A stretch of 64,000 nt of DNA, taken from assembly GCF_003352835.1 (NCBI RefSeq), contig NZ_QLVD01000023.1, positions 124,001-188,000 of the forward strand. Reading direction: 5' to 3'. The DNA is from Ornithinimicrobium murale (GTDB lineage: Bacteria > Actinomycetota > Actinomycetes > Actinomycetales > Dermatophilaceae). The notes under the pieces are model-generated. The model did not search any database, was not told the origin of the DNA, and was given only the letters and a program-made list of their open reading frames with translations. Position numbers and translations under genes: made by a program. Shown here one piece after another: positions 53,876-62,965 of the stretch; within the stretch, counting starts at the first letter, position 1; every line of letters begins with the position of its first letter.

Positions 53876-54666
53876 CGGTGCGCACCCACCGTGTGAGGCT
53901 CAGGCGGACGTCGCTGATCAGCCAGGACCTCGACGTCGGGTGCGCGCAGCACCTCACGGATCCGCCCGTCGGCCATCACCACGGTGTCGTGCGCGGAGGC
54001 AGCCGCGACGGGGTCATGAGTGACCATCACCACGGTCTGGCCGTAGTCGCTGACCATCTCGCGCAACAGCCCAAGCACGCCCTGGCCCGTGGCCAGGTCG
54101 AGGGCACCGGTGGGCTCATCGGCAAAGACCACGGCGGGTCGGGGCGCCAGGGCTCGCGCGATGGCCACCCGCTGCTGCTGGCCCCCCGAGAGCTCGCCCG
54201 GCAGCCGGCGCAGCAGGTCGACCAGCCCCGTCCGCTCGACCAGCGTGCCGACCCAGGCGCGGTCCAGGTTCGCACCGGCCAGTCGCAGGGGGAGGGTGAT
54301 GTTCTCCTCGATGGTCAGCGAGGGCACCAGGTTGTAGGCCTGGAAGACGAACCCGACGCGGTCTCGGCGGAAGCGGGTGCGGGGCGTCTCCCGGAGCCGG
54401 CTCACCTCCGTCCCGCCGATCCAGACCGAGCCACTGCTGGGCACGTCGAGCCCAGCAGCGACGTGCAGCAGGGTGCTCTTGCCGGAGCCCGAACGGCCCA
54501 TCACGGCGAGGAAGGCCCCGCGGGGCACGGACAGCGAGACCCCGTCCAGTGCGCGGACCTCGCCGCCGCGCCGGAACACCTTGCTCACCGAGTCCAGTCG
54601 CACCGCGACGTCCGGGCCCCTGTCGGCCTGCTGGACAGGCGCCCGCAGGGTTGGCCCGGTGCTCAT
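53872..54666 (-). CDS. MacB/LolD-type ABC ATP-binding protein
   Basis: A 264-residue ATPase paired with the FtsX-type permease. Walker A is VMGRSGSGKSTLLHVAAG, the Q-loop region is VGFVFQAYNLVPSLT, the signature is GELSGGQQQRVAIARAL, Walker B is VVFADEPTGALDLATG and the H-loop is VVMVTHDPVAAA, all intact. The ATG at 54666 overlaps the stop of the small membrane gene (ATGA), so the three genes form one translationally coupled unit. Confidence 0.95.
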   Translation of the reverse strand: MSTGPTLRAPVQQADRGPDVAVRLDSVSKVFRRGGEVRALDGVSLSVPRGAFLAVMGRSGSGKSTLLHVAAGLDVPSSGSVWIGGTEVSRLRETPRTRFRRDRVGFVFQAYNLVPSLTIEENITLPLRLAGANLDRAWVGTLVERTGLVDLLRRLPGELSGGQQQRVAIARALAPRPAVVFADEPTGALDLATGQGVLGLLREMVSDYGQTVVMVTHDPVAAASAHDTVVMADGRIREVLRAPDVEVLADQRRPPEPHTVGAHR

Positions 54667-54971
54667 GGCTGCCTCCGCCCGAGATAGCGGGCCACGAGCA
54701 ACCCGATGCAGCCCAGCGCGGCGACACCGAAGGCCAGGGAGGGCAGCAGGTTGCCCGGGCTGGCCACCGAGAACACGGCATTCAGTGCGGCGCACAGGGC
54801 CAGCGCGACCCAGAGGAGAGTGGTGCCACGGTCTCCGGCGGCACCCGGTGTCCTGGTGGCGGATGGCAGGGTGGTGCCACGGTCTCCGGCGACACCCGGT
54901 GTCCTGGTGGCAGATGGCAGGTTGCCGCCGTGGTGGTGCGGGGCGTCGGTGAGGCGGTACGGGTCGTTCAC
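54663..54971 (-). CDS. small membrane protein with duplicated 17-residue segment
   Basis: A 102-residue protein. The N-terminal 50 residues are soluble and repetitive: a 17-residue segment (GDRGTTLPSATRTPG type) occurs twice, encoded by 51-base repeats (54820-54921). Two hydrophobic helices follow (LLWVALALCAALNAVF and LAFGVAALGCIGLLVARYL) and a basic end (GRRQP). It is the first gene of the FtsX-type ABC operon, GTG start at 54971 with AGGAG seven bases before. Function unknown; possibly an accessory component. Confidence 0.65.
   Translation of the reverse strand: MNDPYRLTDAPHHHGGNLPSATRTPGVAGDRGTTLPSATRTPGAAGDRGTTLLWVALALCAALNAVFSVASPGNLLPSLAFGVAALGCIGLLVARYLGRRQP
54820..54921 (-). repeat. 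two 51-bp in-frame repeats
   Basis: 54820-54870 and 54871-54921 are direct repeats differing at two bases, each beginning GTGGTGCCACGGTCTCCGGC on the plus strand. They encode the duplicated 17-residue segment of the small membrane protein. Confidence 0.95.
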
Positions 54972-55168
54972 GAGTGACTCCTGGTCCGTGCGGATGGCGT
55001 GCTCTCCACGCTAGGAACCGTGATCACCCGAAACCATCCTGCGAGCTACCCGATCGAGGGTGCAGCAGGCGCTACCTTCTGCATCCCAGGGGTGGGTGAC
55101 GTGGACGCTGGCGTGCCCCACGGCATACGTTGGGCTGGCCCAGCCACCACCGCAGCCGAGGAGGAGCC

Positions 55169-56437
55169 GTGTCGACCGGTGCCCTCCCGCGCCCCGGGCT
55201 CCTAGCGATCCTTCGGTCCTGGGTGGTCGCAGCCGCGGTGGCAACCCAGTGGCTGGTGCTCGGCCTGGGCACGGCCCTGCTCGCCCTGCTGACCGTCGTG
55301 GTCCTGCTCCTGGTCGCGGCCCTGTGCCTGATCGGCCTCGGGCTGCTGCTGGTCGGCCCGGCGCTGCGCCTGCTGCGCTGGGTGGCAGACCTGGAACGGC
55401 GTCGGCTGACGGCGATGGGGCACGCGACGGTCTCGCCCTATGGCCCCCTCCCGCGGGGCTGGGGGCAGGTGCTGCGCGACGTCCGGTCCGAGGTCAGCAC
55501 TCGGCGGGACCTGGGGTGGCTCCTCCTCCACGCCACGGTGGGGCTCCTCCTTGGCCTGCTGCCGCTGGAGATGCTCTCCAACGCGCTGCAGGAGCTCAGC
55601 ACCCCGTTGTGGTGGCAGCTGGCGCCGGGCCAGGCCACCGTCCTCGGCGGGTTCGTGGCCGTGGACACGTGGGGCGCGGCCCGATGGGGCGTGGTCACCG
55701 GCATCGTCTGGGCCCTGCTCTGGCTGCTCCTGACCCCGCAGCTGGCGCGTGGCCAGGCGGCACCCGGGCGGCGCCTGCTCGTCCCACACCCCGACCAGGA
55801 CCTGACCGCCCTCGTCGCCCGGCTCGGCGCGACCCGGGCTGCCGCGCTCGATGCCCACGCGGTGGAGCTGCGCCGCATCGAGCGCGCTCTGCATGACGGC
55901 ACCCAGAACCGGTTGGTCGCCGTCACCGTGCTGGCGGGGGCGGCCCGCCAGGCGCTGGCGCGGGACCCTGCGAGCGCCGAGCCCCTCCTGGAGCGGGTGC
56001 AGGACGGCGCGGAGCTCGCCCTGGCCGAGCTGCGCTCGGTGGTGCGCAGTATCCTGCCCCCGGCTCTCGAGGCCGACGGACTGCCCGGTGCCCTGGCCGC
56101 CCTGGCCGCCCAGTGCGCGGTGCCGACGCGCGTCGACGTCACGGTGCCGACCCGGCTCCCCGTGTCGATCGAGGCGGTCGCCTACTACGCCGTGGCCGAG
56201 GCCCTCACCAATGTCACGCGGCACAGCACGGCACGCGACGCAATCGTCACGGTGCAGCAGCGCGGTGACCACCTGTGGGTCGAGGTCGCCGACGACGGCG
56301 TCGGAGGAGCCACCGTCGGGCAGGGGTCCGGCCTCACCGGCATCCGCGACCGGGTGGAGGCCCACGACGGCACGCTCGAGGTGCACAGTCCGGCCGGCGG
56401 TCCGACACTGCTGCGGGTGGTGCTCCCATGCGGATAG
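55169..56437 (+). CDS. sensor histidine kinase (NarL/DesK-type, HisKA_3)
   Basis: A 422-residue membrane kinase. The N-terminal half has about four helices (WVVAAAVATQWLVLGLG, LLTVVVLLLVAALCLIGLGL, and two more around residues 115-195), a putative membrane sensor. The dimerisation/phospho-acceptor helix is RRIERALHDGTQNRLVAV with His242, and the ATPase domain shows EALTNVTRHS (N-box), VADDGVGGA and GSGLTGIRDRV. It phosphorylates the response regulator encoded next. The GTG at 55169 has GAGGAGG upstream. Placement next to the FtsX-type ABC operon suggests that operon is its target (inference). Confidence 0.92.
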   Translation: MSTGALPRPGLLAILRSWVVAAAVATQWLVLGLGTALLALLTVVVLLLVAALCLIGLGLLLVGPALRLLRWVADLERRRLTAMGHATVSPYGPLPRGWGQVLRDVRSEVSTRRDLGWLLLHATVGLLLGLLPLEMLSNALQELSTPLWWQLAPGQATVLGGFVAVDTWGAARWGVVTGIVWALLWLLLTPQLARGQAAPGRRLLVPHPDQDLTALVARLGATRAAALDAHAVELRRIERALHDGTQNRLVAVTVLAGAARQALARDPASAEPLLERVQDGAELALAELRSVVRSILPPALEADGLPGALAALAAQCAVPTRVDVTVPTRLPVSIEAVAYYAVAEALTNVTRHSTARDAIVTVQQRGDHLWVEVADDGVGGATVGQGSGLTGIRDRVEAHDGTLEVHSPAGGPTLLRVVLPCG

Positions 56438-57087
56438 TGGTCGCCGAGGACGACGCCCTGCTCCGGGAAGGGCTGGTCCTGTTGTTGGGCGGCGAGGGCC
56501 TGGACGTCGTAGCGGCCGTCGGGGACGGGGCAACCTTCCTCGACGCCGTCACCGAGCACCGGCCCCAGGTGGCCATCGTGGACGTCCGGATGCCGCCCAC
56601 CCACACCGACGAGGGCATCCGCGCCGCTGTGGCGGCCCGACGGGACCAGCCGGACCTCGCGGTGCTCGTGCTCTCCGCCCACGTCGAGCAGGGCTTCGCC
56701 ACCGACCTGCTCGTCGGCAGCGCCCGGGGCCTCGGTTATCTGCTCAAGGAACGCGTGGGACGGGTCGCGACCTTCCTGGAGGCCCTGCGCCGGGTGGCGG
56801 GCGGGGGCACCGCGATCGACCCGGAGGTGGTGGCCCAGCTGTTCGCGCGGCGACGGGCAGCCGACCACCTGGCGGCCTTGACCCACCGCGAGCGCGAGGT
56901 GCTGGGCCTGATGGCCGAGGGTCTGGGCAACGCCGCGATCTCCCAGCGGCTGTGGATCACCGACCACGCGGTGCACAAGCACATCCGCAACATCTTTGCC
57001 AAGCTCGACCTGCCGGTCGGAGCGGACAGCGACCGCCGGGTTGCGGCGGTTCTGCGCCACCTCGAGGCGACCAGCGGGGCGACCTGA
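56428..57087 (+). CDS. NarL/FixJ-family response regulator
   Basis: A 219-residue two-domain regulator. The receiver starts MRIVVAEDDALLREGLV, with phospho-acceptor Asp52 in VAIVDVRMPPTHTDEG and the conserved Lys in GYLLKERVG. The C-terminal LuxR-type helix-turn-helix reads LTHREREVLGLMAEGLGNAA followed by HAVHKHIRNIFAKL. The ATG at 56428 lies 10 bases inside the end of the kinase gene, so the two are coupled. Probable targets are the adjacent ABC operons on either side. Confidence 0.94.
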   Translation: MRIVVAEDDALLREGLVLLLGGEGLDVVAAVGDGATFLDAVTEHRPQVAIVDVRMPPTHTDEGIRAAVAARRDQPDLAVLVLSAHVEQGFATDLLVGSARGLGYLLKERVGRVATFLEALRRVAGGGTAIDPEVVAQLFARRRAADHLAALTHREREVLGLMAEGLGNAAISQRLWITDHAVHKHIRNIFAKLDLPVGADSDRRVAAVLRHLEATSGAT

Positions 57088-57193
57088 CCGCCGGCCCGCC
57101 AAGGGTTTGCCCGCCGCCGCGGGGACCCGTGCGCCCGGCACGGTGATAATCGGTGGTCAGCGTCCTGCGAACGACCGTACTCTTGACCAAGCC

Positions 57194-59137
57194 ATGCAAG
57201 ACTTTCCGCCCGAGATCCGGGCCTACTCAGCACGCGACGACGCCGCGCCGGACACCCGCAGCCCGAGGCACTTCCTCTGGTGGATGATCCGGCTCGAGGG
57301 CACGCTCGCGCTGGCCGGCGTGGGCATCGCCCTGGTGTGGATGCTCCCCCAGGTGCTCGGTCCCTGGCTGGTGGGCCGGGCCATCGACGACGGCATCGTC
57401 GGCGGTGACTCCGGCGCCTTCCTTCAGTGGGCGCTGATCCTGCTGGTCATCACCGTCGTGGGTGGCCTGAGCGGCACGGTCTACCACACGGTGATCGTGC
57501 GCGAGTGGCTCGTGGCGCTCTACGGCACCACCAAGCTGGTCACCCGCAAGACACTGCAGCTCGGCCATATCCTGCCGCGCCGCACCCCCACCGGCGAGGT
57601 GCTCTCGGTGTCGGGCAGCGACAGCGACCAGTTCGGTGGGTTCATCGAGATCGTCACCCGGGCACTGTCCGAGTTCGTCGCCTTCCTGTGCGTGGCCGTC
57701 ATCGTCCTCACCATCAGCCCCACGATGGGCGGGCTGGTGCTGCTCTCCGCTCCGTTGCTGGTTGTCTGCGGCATGCCACTGCTGCGCCCGATGCAGCGCT
57801 GGCAGGGCATCGAGCGGTCCCGCAACTCCGAGCTGACCTCGCAGGCCACCGACATCGTCGGCGGCCTGCGGATCCTGCGCGGGATCGGTGGTGAGGGCAC
57901 CTTCGGCGGCAACTACGCCCGGCAGTCCCAGCGGGTCCGCCAGTCCGGCGTCTCCGCAGGAGCGTGGCAGGCCGCCGTCGAGGCGGTCGGCGTGCTACTC
58001 AGCGGCACCTTCGTGGTCGCCCTCATGTGGGTCGGTGTCCGCGAGGTCGTGGCTGGCCAGCTCAGCGTGGGCCAGCTCATCAGCATCCTGGGCTATGGCC
58101 TGTTCCTGATCCAGCCGATGCGCACCTTTGTGGAGTTCGCGCAAAAGATGACCCGCTCGGTGGTGTCGGCGCGCAAGGCCATCGCCGTGCTGGAGCAGCG
58201 GCCGCCGTGGGTGCCACCAGCCGCTCCGCGGGAGCTGCCGCACGATGCACCGATCACGGACGACGCCTCGGGCCTGGTGATCACGCCGGGCCTGCTGACG
58301 ATGGTCGTGTCTGGGGTGCCCGACGACTCCGCGGCGCTGGCCGACCGTCTTGGCCGCTACCTGCCCGAGGAGCAGGACGCCCGGATCGGCCTGGAGCTGC
58401 CCGAGGACCTCAAGGGTCGAGCAGCCCGGCGGGAGCGCGCCCGGCGCGTCATCGCCCGCGCCGAGCAGGCCGTCCGCGACGAGGAGCGCGCCCGTCAGGC
58501 CTGGGGCGTGCGCGTCGGCGACGTCGACCTCGGGGACGTGGAACTGGACGAGGTGCGCTCCCGCATCCTGGTCAGCGACACGAGCCCGCACCTGTTCGCC
58601 GGCACCCTGCGCTCGGCGATCGACCCGCACGGTCGGCTCGACCGGGGGGCCGCCGAGGCAGCGCTGTGGGCCGCCTCCGCCGACGACGTCTTCGACGCCG
58701 TCCCGGGCGGCTGGGCCGGAGAGCTCGACGAGCGCGGCCGCGGGCTCTCCGGCGGGCAGCGCCAGCGGCTGGTCCTGATGCGGGCGCTGGCCGCCGACCC
58801 GGAGGTCCTGGTCCTCGTCGAGCCGACCTCGGCCGTGGACGCCCACACCGAGGCCCGGATCGCTGAGCGCCTCGGGACCGTCCGGGAGGGTCGCACCACC
58901 GTGGTGATGACTGCCTCCCCGCTGCTGCTGCACCACGCCGATGAGGTCGTCCTCCTGCAGGACGGGCTGGTGACCGCCCGCGGGACGCACGCCGACCTGC
59001 TCGCCGACCGCTCGGCATACCGGGCCGTTGTGGTCCGGGGCGAGGAGGCGGCCACGATCGACCCGGCCGAGCGCGACGACACCCGCCCCGACACCCACCA
59101 CACGAAGACCCGACCCGCCCCCCAGGAGGTGCTGTGA
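57194..59137 (+). CDS. ABC exporter subunit A with degenerate ATP-binding site
   Basis: A 647-residue ABC transporter half with six N-terminal helices (GTLALAGVGIALVWMLPQVL onward) fused to a nucleotide-binding domain that has lost most ATP-handling residues. Where Walker A should be it reads VVSGVPDDSAALADRL; the Q-loop glutamine is replaced (ILVSDTSPHLFAGTLR); Walker B is LVLVEPTSAVD, missing the Asp; and the H-loop is VVMTASPL, missing the His. Only the signature RGLSGGQRQRLVL (near residue 517) is intact. It is coupled by a GTGA overlap to a partner subunit with the opposite pattern. Substrate unknown. The ATG at 57194 has a weak ribosome site. Confidence 0.9.
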   Translation: MQDFPPEIRAYSARDDAAPDTRSPRHFLWWMIRLEGTLALAGVGIALVWMLPQVLGPWLVGRAIDDGIVGGDSGAFLQWALILLVITVVGGLSGTVYHTVIVREWLVALYGTTKLVTRKTLQLGHILPRRTPTGEVLSVSGSDSDQFGGFIEIVTRALSEFVAFLCVAVIVLTISPTMGGLVLLSAPLLVVCGMPLLRPMQRWQGIERSRNSELTSQATDIVGGLRILRGIGGEGTFGGNYARQSQRVRQSGVSAGAWQAAVEAVGVLLSGTFVVALMWVGVREVVAGQLSVGQLISILGYGLFLIQPMRTFVEFAQKMTRSVVSARKAIAVLEQRPPWVPPAAPRELPHDAPITDDASGLVITPGLLTMVVSGVPDDSAALADRLGRYLPEEQDARIGLELPEDLKGRAARRERARRVIARAEQAVRDEERARQAWGVRVGDVDLGDVELDEVRSRILVSDTSPHLFAGTLRSAIDPHGRLDRGAAEAALWAASADDVFDAVPGGWAGELDERGRGLSGGQRQRLVLMRALAADPEVLVLVEPTSAVDAHTEARIAERLGTVREGRTTVVMTASPLLLHHADEVVLLQDGLVTARGTHADLLADRSAYRAVVVRGEEAATIDPAERDDTRPDTHHTKTRPAPQEVL

Positions 59138-61101
59138 GCACACTGCAGACTCCCCTGCTGCCACCCGAGCTGGCGGCTGAGTCGGCGCGCACCTGGGACG
59201 CGGCCGAGCAGCACGGACCCGCCATCCCCGAGGAGCTCGTGCCGCCGACGACGGCGACCATGTCCGAGCGTGTTGCCGCGCTGCGCCGTCGGCACCTGCT
59301 GCGCGAGCGTCGGGCCGCGGAGTTCGTCGCCGACACGATGAGCTCGACCAAGGGGCTGCCGATCGCGGCGCCCCGGCAGGTCATCCGGTTCATCGGCCGG
59401 CTCCTGGGTGAGCGACGCCTCTGGGTGGTCGCTGTGGTCCTGGGCAACGCACTGGCCGCGGTGGCCGGACTGCTCGTGCCCTGGTGGCTGGGCCGGTTGG
59501 TCGACAGCACCGTGGCCGACGTCGAGGCCGGTCGCACGAGTGCGGCACTGGCCACGGCCGACTCGGTCGCTCTGATCGTGGCTGGCATCGTCGTGCTGCA
59601 GGCGTTGCTGACCCTGGCCGCCAAGAGCGCCTCCGCCGTGCTTGGCCAGGGGATCCTCGCGTCCGCGCGGGAGTTCGTGGTGCGTGCGATCCTGCGCCTG
59701 CCGCTGTCCCGGGTGGAGAGCGCCAGCTCCGGTGACCTGGTCACCCGCGTCACCCGTGACGTCGGGACGATGAGCGAGACGGTGCGCTGGGCACTGCCGC
59801 AGGTCATCGTGGCCGGCACCACCGTGATCGCGACCCTGGCGGCGATGATCGTCAACAGCTGGCTGCTGGCCGTGCCGTCACTCGCCCTGTTGGCGATCTC
59901 GCTGCTGCAGGTGCGCCGCTATCTCAAGCGGGCGCCCAACGGCTACCTGACCGAGGGCGGGACCTACTCGCGCATCAACACCCACCTCACCGAGACCGTC
60001 GAGGGAGCCCGGACGGTCGAGGCACTGGAGATCGGCGGCCGGCGCAAGCGCATCGGCGACGACGACATCGAGGTGTCCGCCCAGGCGGAGCGCTACGGCA
60101 TCACGTTGCGCAACCTGTTGTTCCTGATCATGGACCTGGCCTTCAGCCTGCCGCGGGTCCTGGTGCTGACGGTGGGCGCCGTGGGCTACTCCCAGGAATG
60201 GGTCACCATCGGGCAGATCACCACCGCCGTCCTCTACACCGAGGCGCTGTGGGGCCCCTTCGACATGCTCGTGCACACCCTGGACAACGTGCAGGTCGGT
60301 GTCGCCTCCACGACCCGCCTGCTGGGCATCGCCACCGTTCCTCCGGACCGGGACGAGGGCCAGGACGAGCCGGCTGACGCCACGCTGACCGGCGCGGACC
60401 TGCGCTATGCCTACCGGCCCGGCCATGACGTGCTGCACGGCATCGACCTGGACCTGCGGCCGGGGGAACGTCTCGCCATCGTGGGCCCCAGCGGCTCGGG
60501 CAAGTCGACCCTGGGCCGGCTGTTGGCCGGCATCCACCGTCCCCGCACGGGCTCGGTCACCGTCGGTGGTGTCGAGCTGACCTCGCTCCCCCTCGACCAG
60601 TTGCGCCGCGAGGTGGCGCTGGTCACGCAGGAGCACCACGTCTTCATCGGCACCATGCGCGACAACATCGTGTTGGCCCGCGAGGGCTCCACCGATGCTG
60701 CGGTGGAGGCGGCCCTGCGCGCCGTCGGCGCCTGGGACTGGGTGCAACGGCTCCCGGGCGGACTGGATGCACGGATCGGCTCCGGCTCGCAGGAGCTGAC
60801 GCCGGGCCAGGCCCAGCAGGTGGCGCTGGCCCGCCTGATCCTGGCCGACCCGCACACCATCGTGCTGGATGAGGCAACCTCGCTGATCGACCCGCACACG
60901 GCCCGCACCCTGGAGGGGTCGATGAACGCCCTGCTCTCCGAGCGGACTGTCGTGGCGATCGCGCACCGGCTCCACACCGCCCACGACGCCGACCGGATCG
61001 CGGTCGTCATCGACGGACGGGTCGCCGAGCTCGGCAGCCACGACGAGCTGGTCGCCCTGGACGGTGAGTACGCCGCGCTCTGGCGGGCCTGGACGACCTG
61101 A
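59134..61101 (+). CDS. ABC exporter subunit B with intact Walker motifs and degenerate signature
   Basis: A 655-residue half-transporter partner of the preceding gene. A cytoplasmic N-terminus of about 85 residues leads into six helices (LWVVAVVLGNALAAVAGLLV onward). The nucleotide-binding domain has an intact Walker A (IVGPSGSGKSTLGRLL, near residue 450), Q-loop (VALVTQEHHVF), Walker B (HTIVLDEATSLIDPHT) and H-loop (VVAIAHRLHTAH), but the signature is QELTPGQAQQVAL (near 556), lacking the Ser-Gly-Gly. In a heterodimer its Walker A would meet the intact signature of subunit A, giving one functional ATP site. The GTG start at 59134 overlaps the upstream stop. Confidence 0.92.
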   Translation: MSTLQTPLLPPELAAESARTWDAAEQHGPAIPEELVPPTTATMSERVAALRRRHLLRERRAAEFVADTMSSTKGLPIAAPRQVIRFIGRLLGERRLWVVAVVLGNALAAVAGLLVPWWLGRLVDSTVADVEAGRTSAALATADSVALIVAGIVVLQALLTLAAKSASAVLGQGILASAREFVVRAILRLPLSRVESASSGDLVTRVTRDVGTMSETVRWALPQVIVAGTTVIATLAAMIVNSWLLAVPSLALLAISLLQVRRYLKRAPNGYLTEGGTYSRINTHLTETVEGARTVEALEIGGRRKRIGDDDIEVSAQAERYGITLRNLLFLIMDLAFSLPRVLVLTVGAVGYSQEWVTIGQITTAVLYTEALWGPFDMLVHTLDNVQVGVASTTRLLGIATVPPDRDEGQDEPADATLTGADLRYAYRPGHDVLHGIDLDLRPGERLAIVGPSGSGKSTLGRLLAGIHRPRTGSVTVGGVELTSLPLDQLRREVALVTQEHHVFIGTMRDNIVLAREGSTDAAVEAALRAVGAWDWVQRLPGGLDARIGSGSQELTPGQAQQVALARLILADPHTIVLDEATSLIDPHTARTLEGSMNALLSERTVVAIAHRLHTAHDADRIAVVIDGRVAELGSHDELVALDGEYAALWRAWTT

Positions 61102-61196
61102 GGCGGGGTGGGCGAAGGGCGACCGGACGCGCGGCGTGGCGTCCCCCCAGGACGACCGGGCGCACGGCAGCACGACAGGGAACTTACGCTGAGCCC

Positions 61197-61631
61197 ATGA
61201 GTTCCCTGCAGCAGACCTTGCTCGAGCCCACCCGCCGCCCCACCGTGGTGAAGGCCCTGGTCGACGTGGTTGACGCCGAGGTGGCCAGCAAGTCCGGCAT
61301 CGGCGGCCGCATCATCAAGACGGGATATGCGGCAGTGACCAGGGTCTCCGAGGGGTTCGTGGCCAAGGCAGTCAACGCGTTGTTGCCCGGATTTGCCACT
61401 GCCCTGGATCCGTTCTGGCAGGAGCGGGGGGATCGGCCCTTCGCCGACGTGCTGGTCGCGCGGGACCACGAGGCCGCAGAGGCCCTGCTCGCCGTCACCG
61501 ACCGCGAGGTGGGCGGCACCAGGAACAGCGTCGTCAAGAAGGTCTACGGCTCGCTGCGCGGGAAGGCCAAGGACAATGTGGTCGCGGCTCTCCCGCGGGT
61601 CGGTGCCACGATCGAGAGCCAGGCGAACTGA
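61197..61631 (+). CDS. conserved hypothetical protein, 144 aa
   Basis: A 144-residue soluble, mainly helical protein beginning MSSLQQTLLEPTRRPTVVKA, with tracts SGIGGRIIKTGYAAVTRV, LLPGFATALDPFWQERG and a basic end (SVVKKVYGSLRGKAKDNVV). It resembles conserved actinobacterial proteins of unknown function (possibly the DUF6918 group, from memory and not verified). No signal peptide or catalytic motif. It starts 95 bases after the ABC exporter and is convergent with a GNAT gene. Function unknown. Confidence 0.7.
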   Translation: MSSLQQTLLEPTRRPTVVKALVDVVDAEVASKSGIGGRIIKTGYAAVTRVSEGFVAKAVNALLPGFATALDPFWQERGDRPFADVLVARDHEAAEALLAVTDREVGGTRNSVVKKVYGSLRGKAKDNVVAALPRVGATIESQAN

Positions 61632-61647
61632 CACCTGAGGCGGCCCC

Positions 61648-62181
61648 TCACACCGGATCGTGGAGCATGACGTGCACGTCCGGCCCTTCATCACCCACCA
61701 CGGAGGTCAGCCACAGAGGCCGGACCGTCGTCACGTCACGCCAGCCGGAGCGCAGGTAGAGCTGGCGGGCGGCCCCATGGTGCGGCAGCACCTCCAGACA
61801 CGGCATGCGACCGGCATCCCGGATGCCCTGGACCGCCCCCTCGAGCAGCAGGCGCCCCGCTCCCGACCCGCGGGCTCGCTCGGCCGTGAACAGGGCCGAG
61901 ACCCAGGCGAGGCGTTCGGTCGCGACACCGGCGGCACCAGCACACGCCTGGTTGACCGTGTCGCTCCCGCTGAGGGGCCCGACCCAGCAGACGTGACCGA
62001 TCACGTCACTTTCCTGCTGCGCCACGAGGGCACCCAGGGCGTCCTCGGCGTGGAGGAACTCCTCGGTCGAGACCGGCAGTGGCTTCCGGAACGGATAGCG
62101 GGTGCGCGGTTGCTGCTCCAGCAGGTCCACGCCCAGGCCCAGCAGATCGTCCGGGTGGCGAGAGCGGAGGGTGATGGTCAC
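61648..62181 (-). CDS. GNAT-family N-acetyltransferase
   Basis: A 177-residue acetyltransferase. The acetyl-CoA pyrophosphate loop is in TAERARGSGAGRLLLEGAV, after the strand RLAWVSALF, and the C-terminal motif B part reads MPCLEVLPHHGAARQLYLRS followed by GWRDV, the usual GNAT ending. The acceptor substrate is not apparent. The start is the GTG at 62181 (VTITLRSRHPDDLLG); AGAGCGGAGG upstream is a fair ribosome site. It lies 34 bases after the ABC-2 permease stop and may be transcribed with that operon. Confidence 0.88.
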   Translation of the reverse strand: MTITLRSRHPDDLLGLGVDLLEQQPRTRYPFRKPLPVSTEEFLHAEDALGALVAQQESDVIGHVCWVGPLSGSDTVNQACAGAAGVATERLAWVSALFTAERARGSGAGRLLLEGAVQGIRDAGRMPCLEVLPHHGAARQLYLRSGWRDVTTVRPLWLTSVVGDEGPDVHVMLHDPV

Positions 62182-62215
62182 CGCACCATCATTCCGCGTC
62201 CCGGGCTCCTCGCTC

Positions 62216-62965
62216 TCAGTCGGTGCGGCGACGCAGGGTCAGCGTCCCCAGGGCGAGCACGACGACCGCAATGCCGACCACGATGAGCAGGTCGGTCCAG
62301 GTGCCGTCCGCCACGTGCCCGTCCGCACCGGCCTGGACTCCCTGCATCGCCTCGATGGCATAGGTCAACGGCAGGAAGTCGGAGATCGCCTGCGCGGCGC
62401 CCGGCATGGTCTCCCGCGGCACGAACAGCCCACACAGCAGCAGCTGCGGGAAGACCAGTGCCGGCATGAACTGCACGGCCTGGAACTCGGTGCGCGCGAA
62501 GGCCGACACGGCCAGGCCGAGCGCCGTGCCGAGAAAGGAGTCGGCCAGCGCCACGAGCAGCAGGGCCCAGACCGGACCGCCGACCTCCATGCCGAGTGGC
62601 CCAACGCCCAGCCCGATCACCAGCGCCGCCTGCACCAGGCAGACGGAGAGCAGGGCCAGGGCGTAGCCGAGCAGGATGTCGGCGCGGCCCGTGGGCATGG
62701 CCAGCATCCGTTCCAACGTGCCGGCGGTGCGCTCGCGCAGCATGGTGACCGACGTGACGATGAACATGACGGTGAACGGCATGAACGCGATCAGGGCCGG
62801 ACCGAAGGTGTCGATGATGTTGCCACCGGCCACCTCGGAGAAGACCCACCACAACAACAGGAGCACCAGGCAGGGCACGAACAGGAGCAGCGCGATGGTG
62901 CGCGGGTCACGACGGAGCTGACGGATCACCCGGCGGGCCACCGCGAGCGTGATGCGTGGACTCAT
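62216..62965 (-). CDS. ABC-2 type transporter permease
   Basis: A 249-residue membrane protein with six helices, typical of ABC-2 permeases. It has a basic start RRVIRQLRRDPRTIALLLFV and the conserved SVTMLRERTAGTLERMLAMP loop between helices 2 and 3. Later helices include FMPALVFPQLLLCGLFVPRE, the ABC-2 signature region before the last loop. Paired with the ATPase by an ATGA overlap. Exported substrate unknown. Confidence 0.92.
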   Translation of the reverse strand: MSPRITLAVARRVIRQLRRDPRTIALLLFVPCLVLLLLWWVFSEVAGGNIIDTFGPALIAFMPFTVMFIVTSVTMLRERTAGTLERMLAMPTGRADILLGYALALLSVCLVQAALVIGLGVGPLGMEVGGPVWALLLVALADSFLGTALGLAVSAFARTEFQAVQFMPALVFPQLLLCGLFVPRETMPGAAQAISDFLPLTYAIEAMQGVQAGADGHVADGTWTDLLIVVGIAVVVLALGTLTLRRRTD

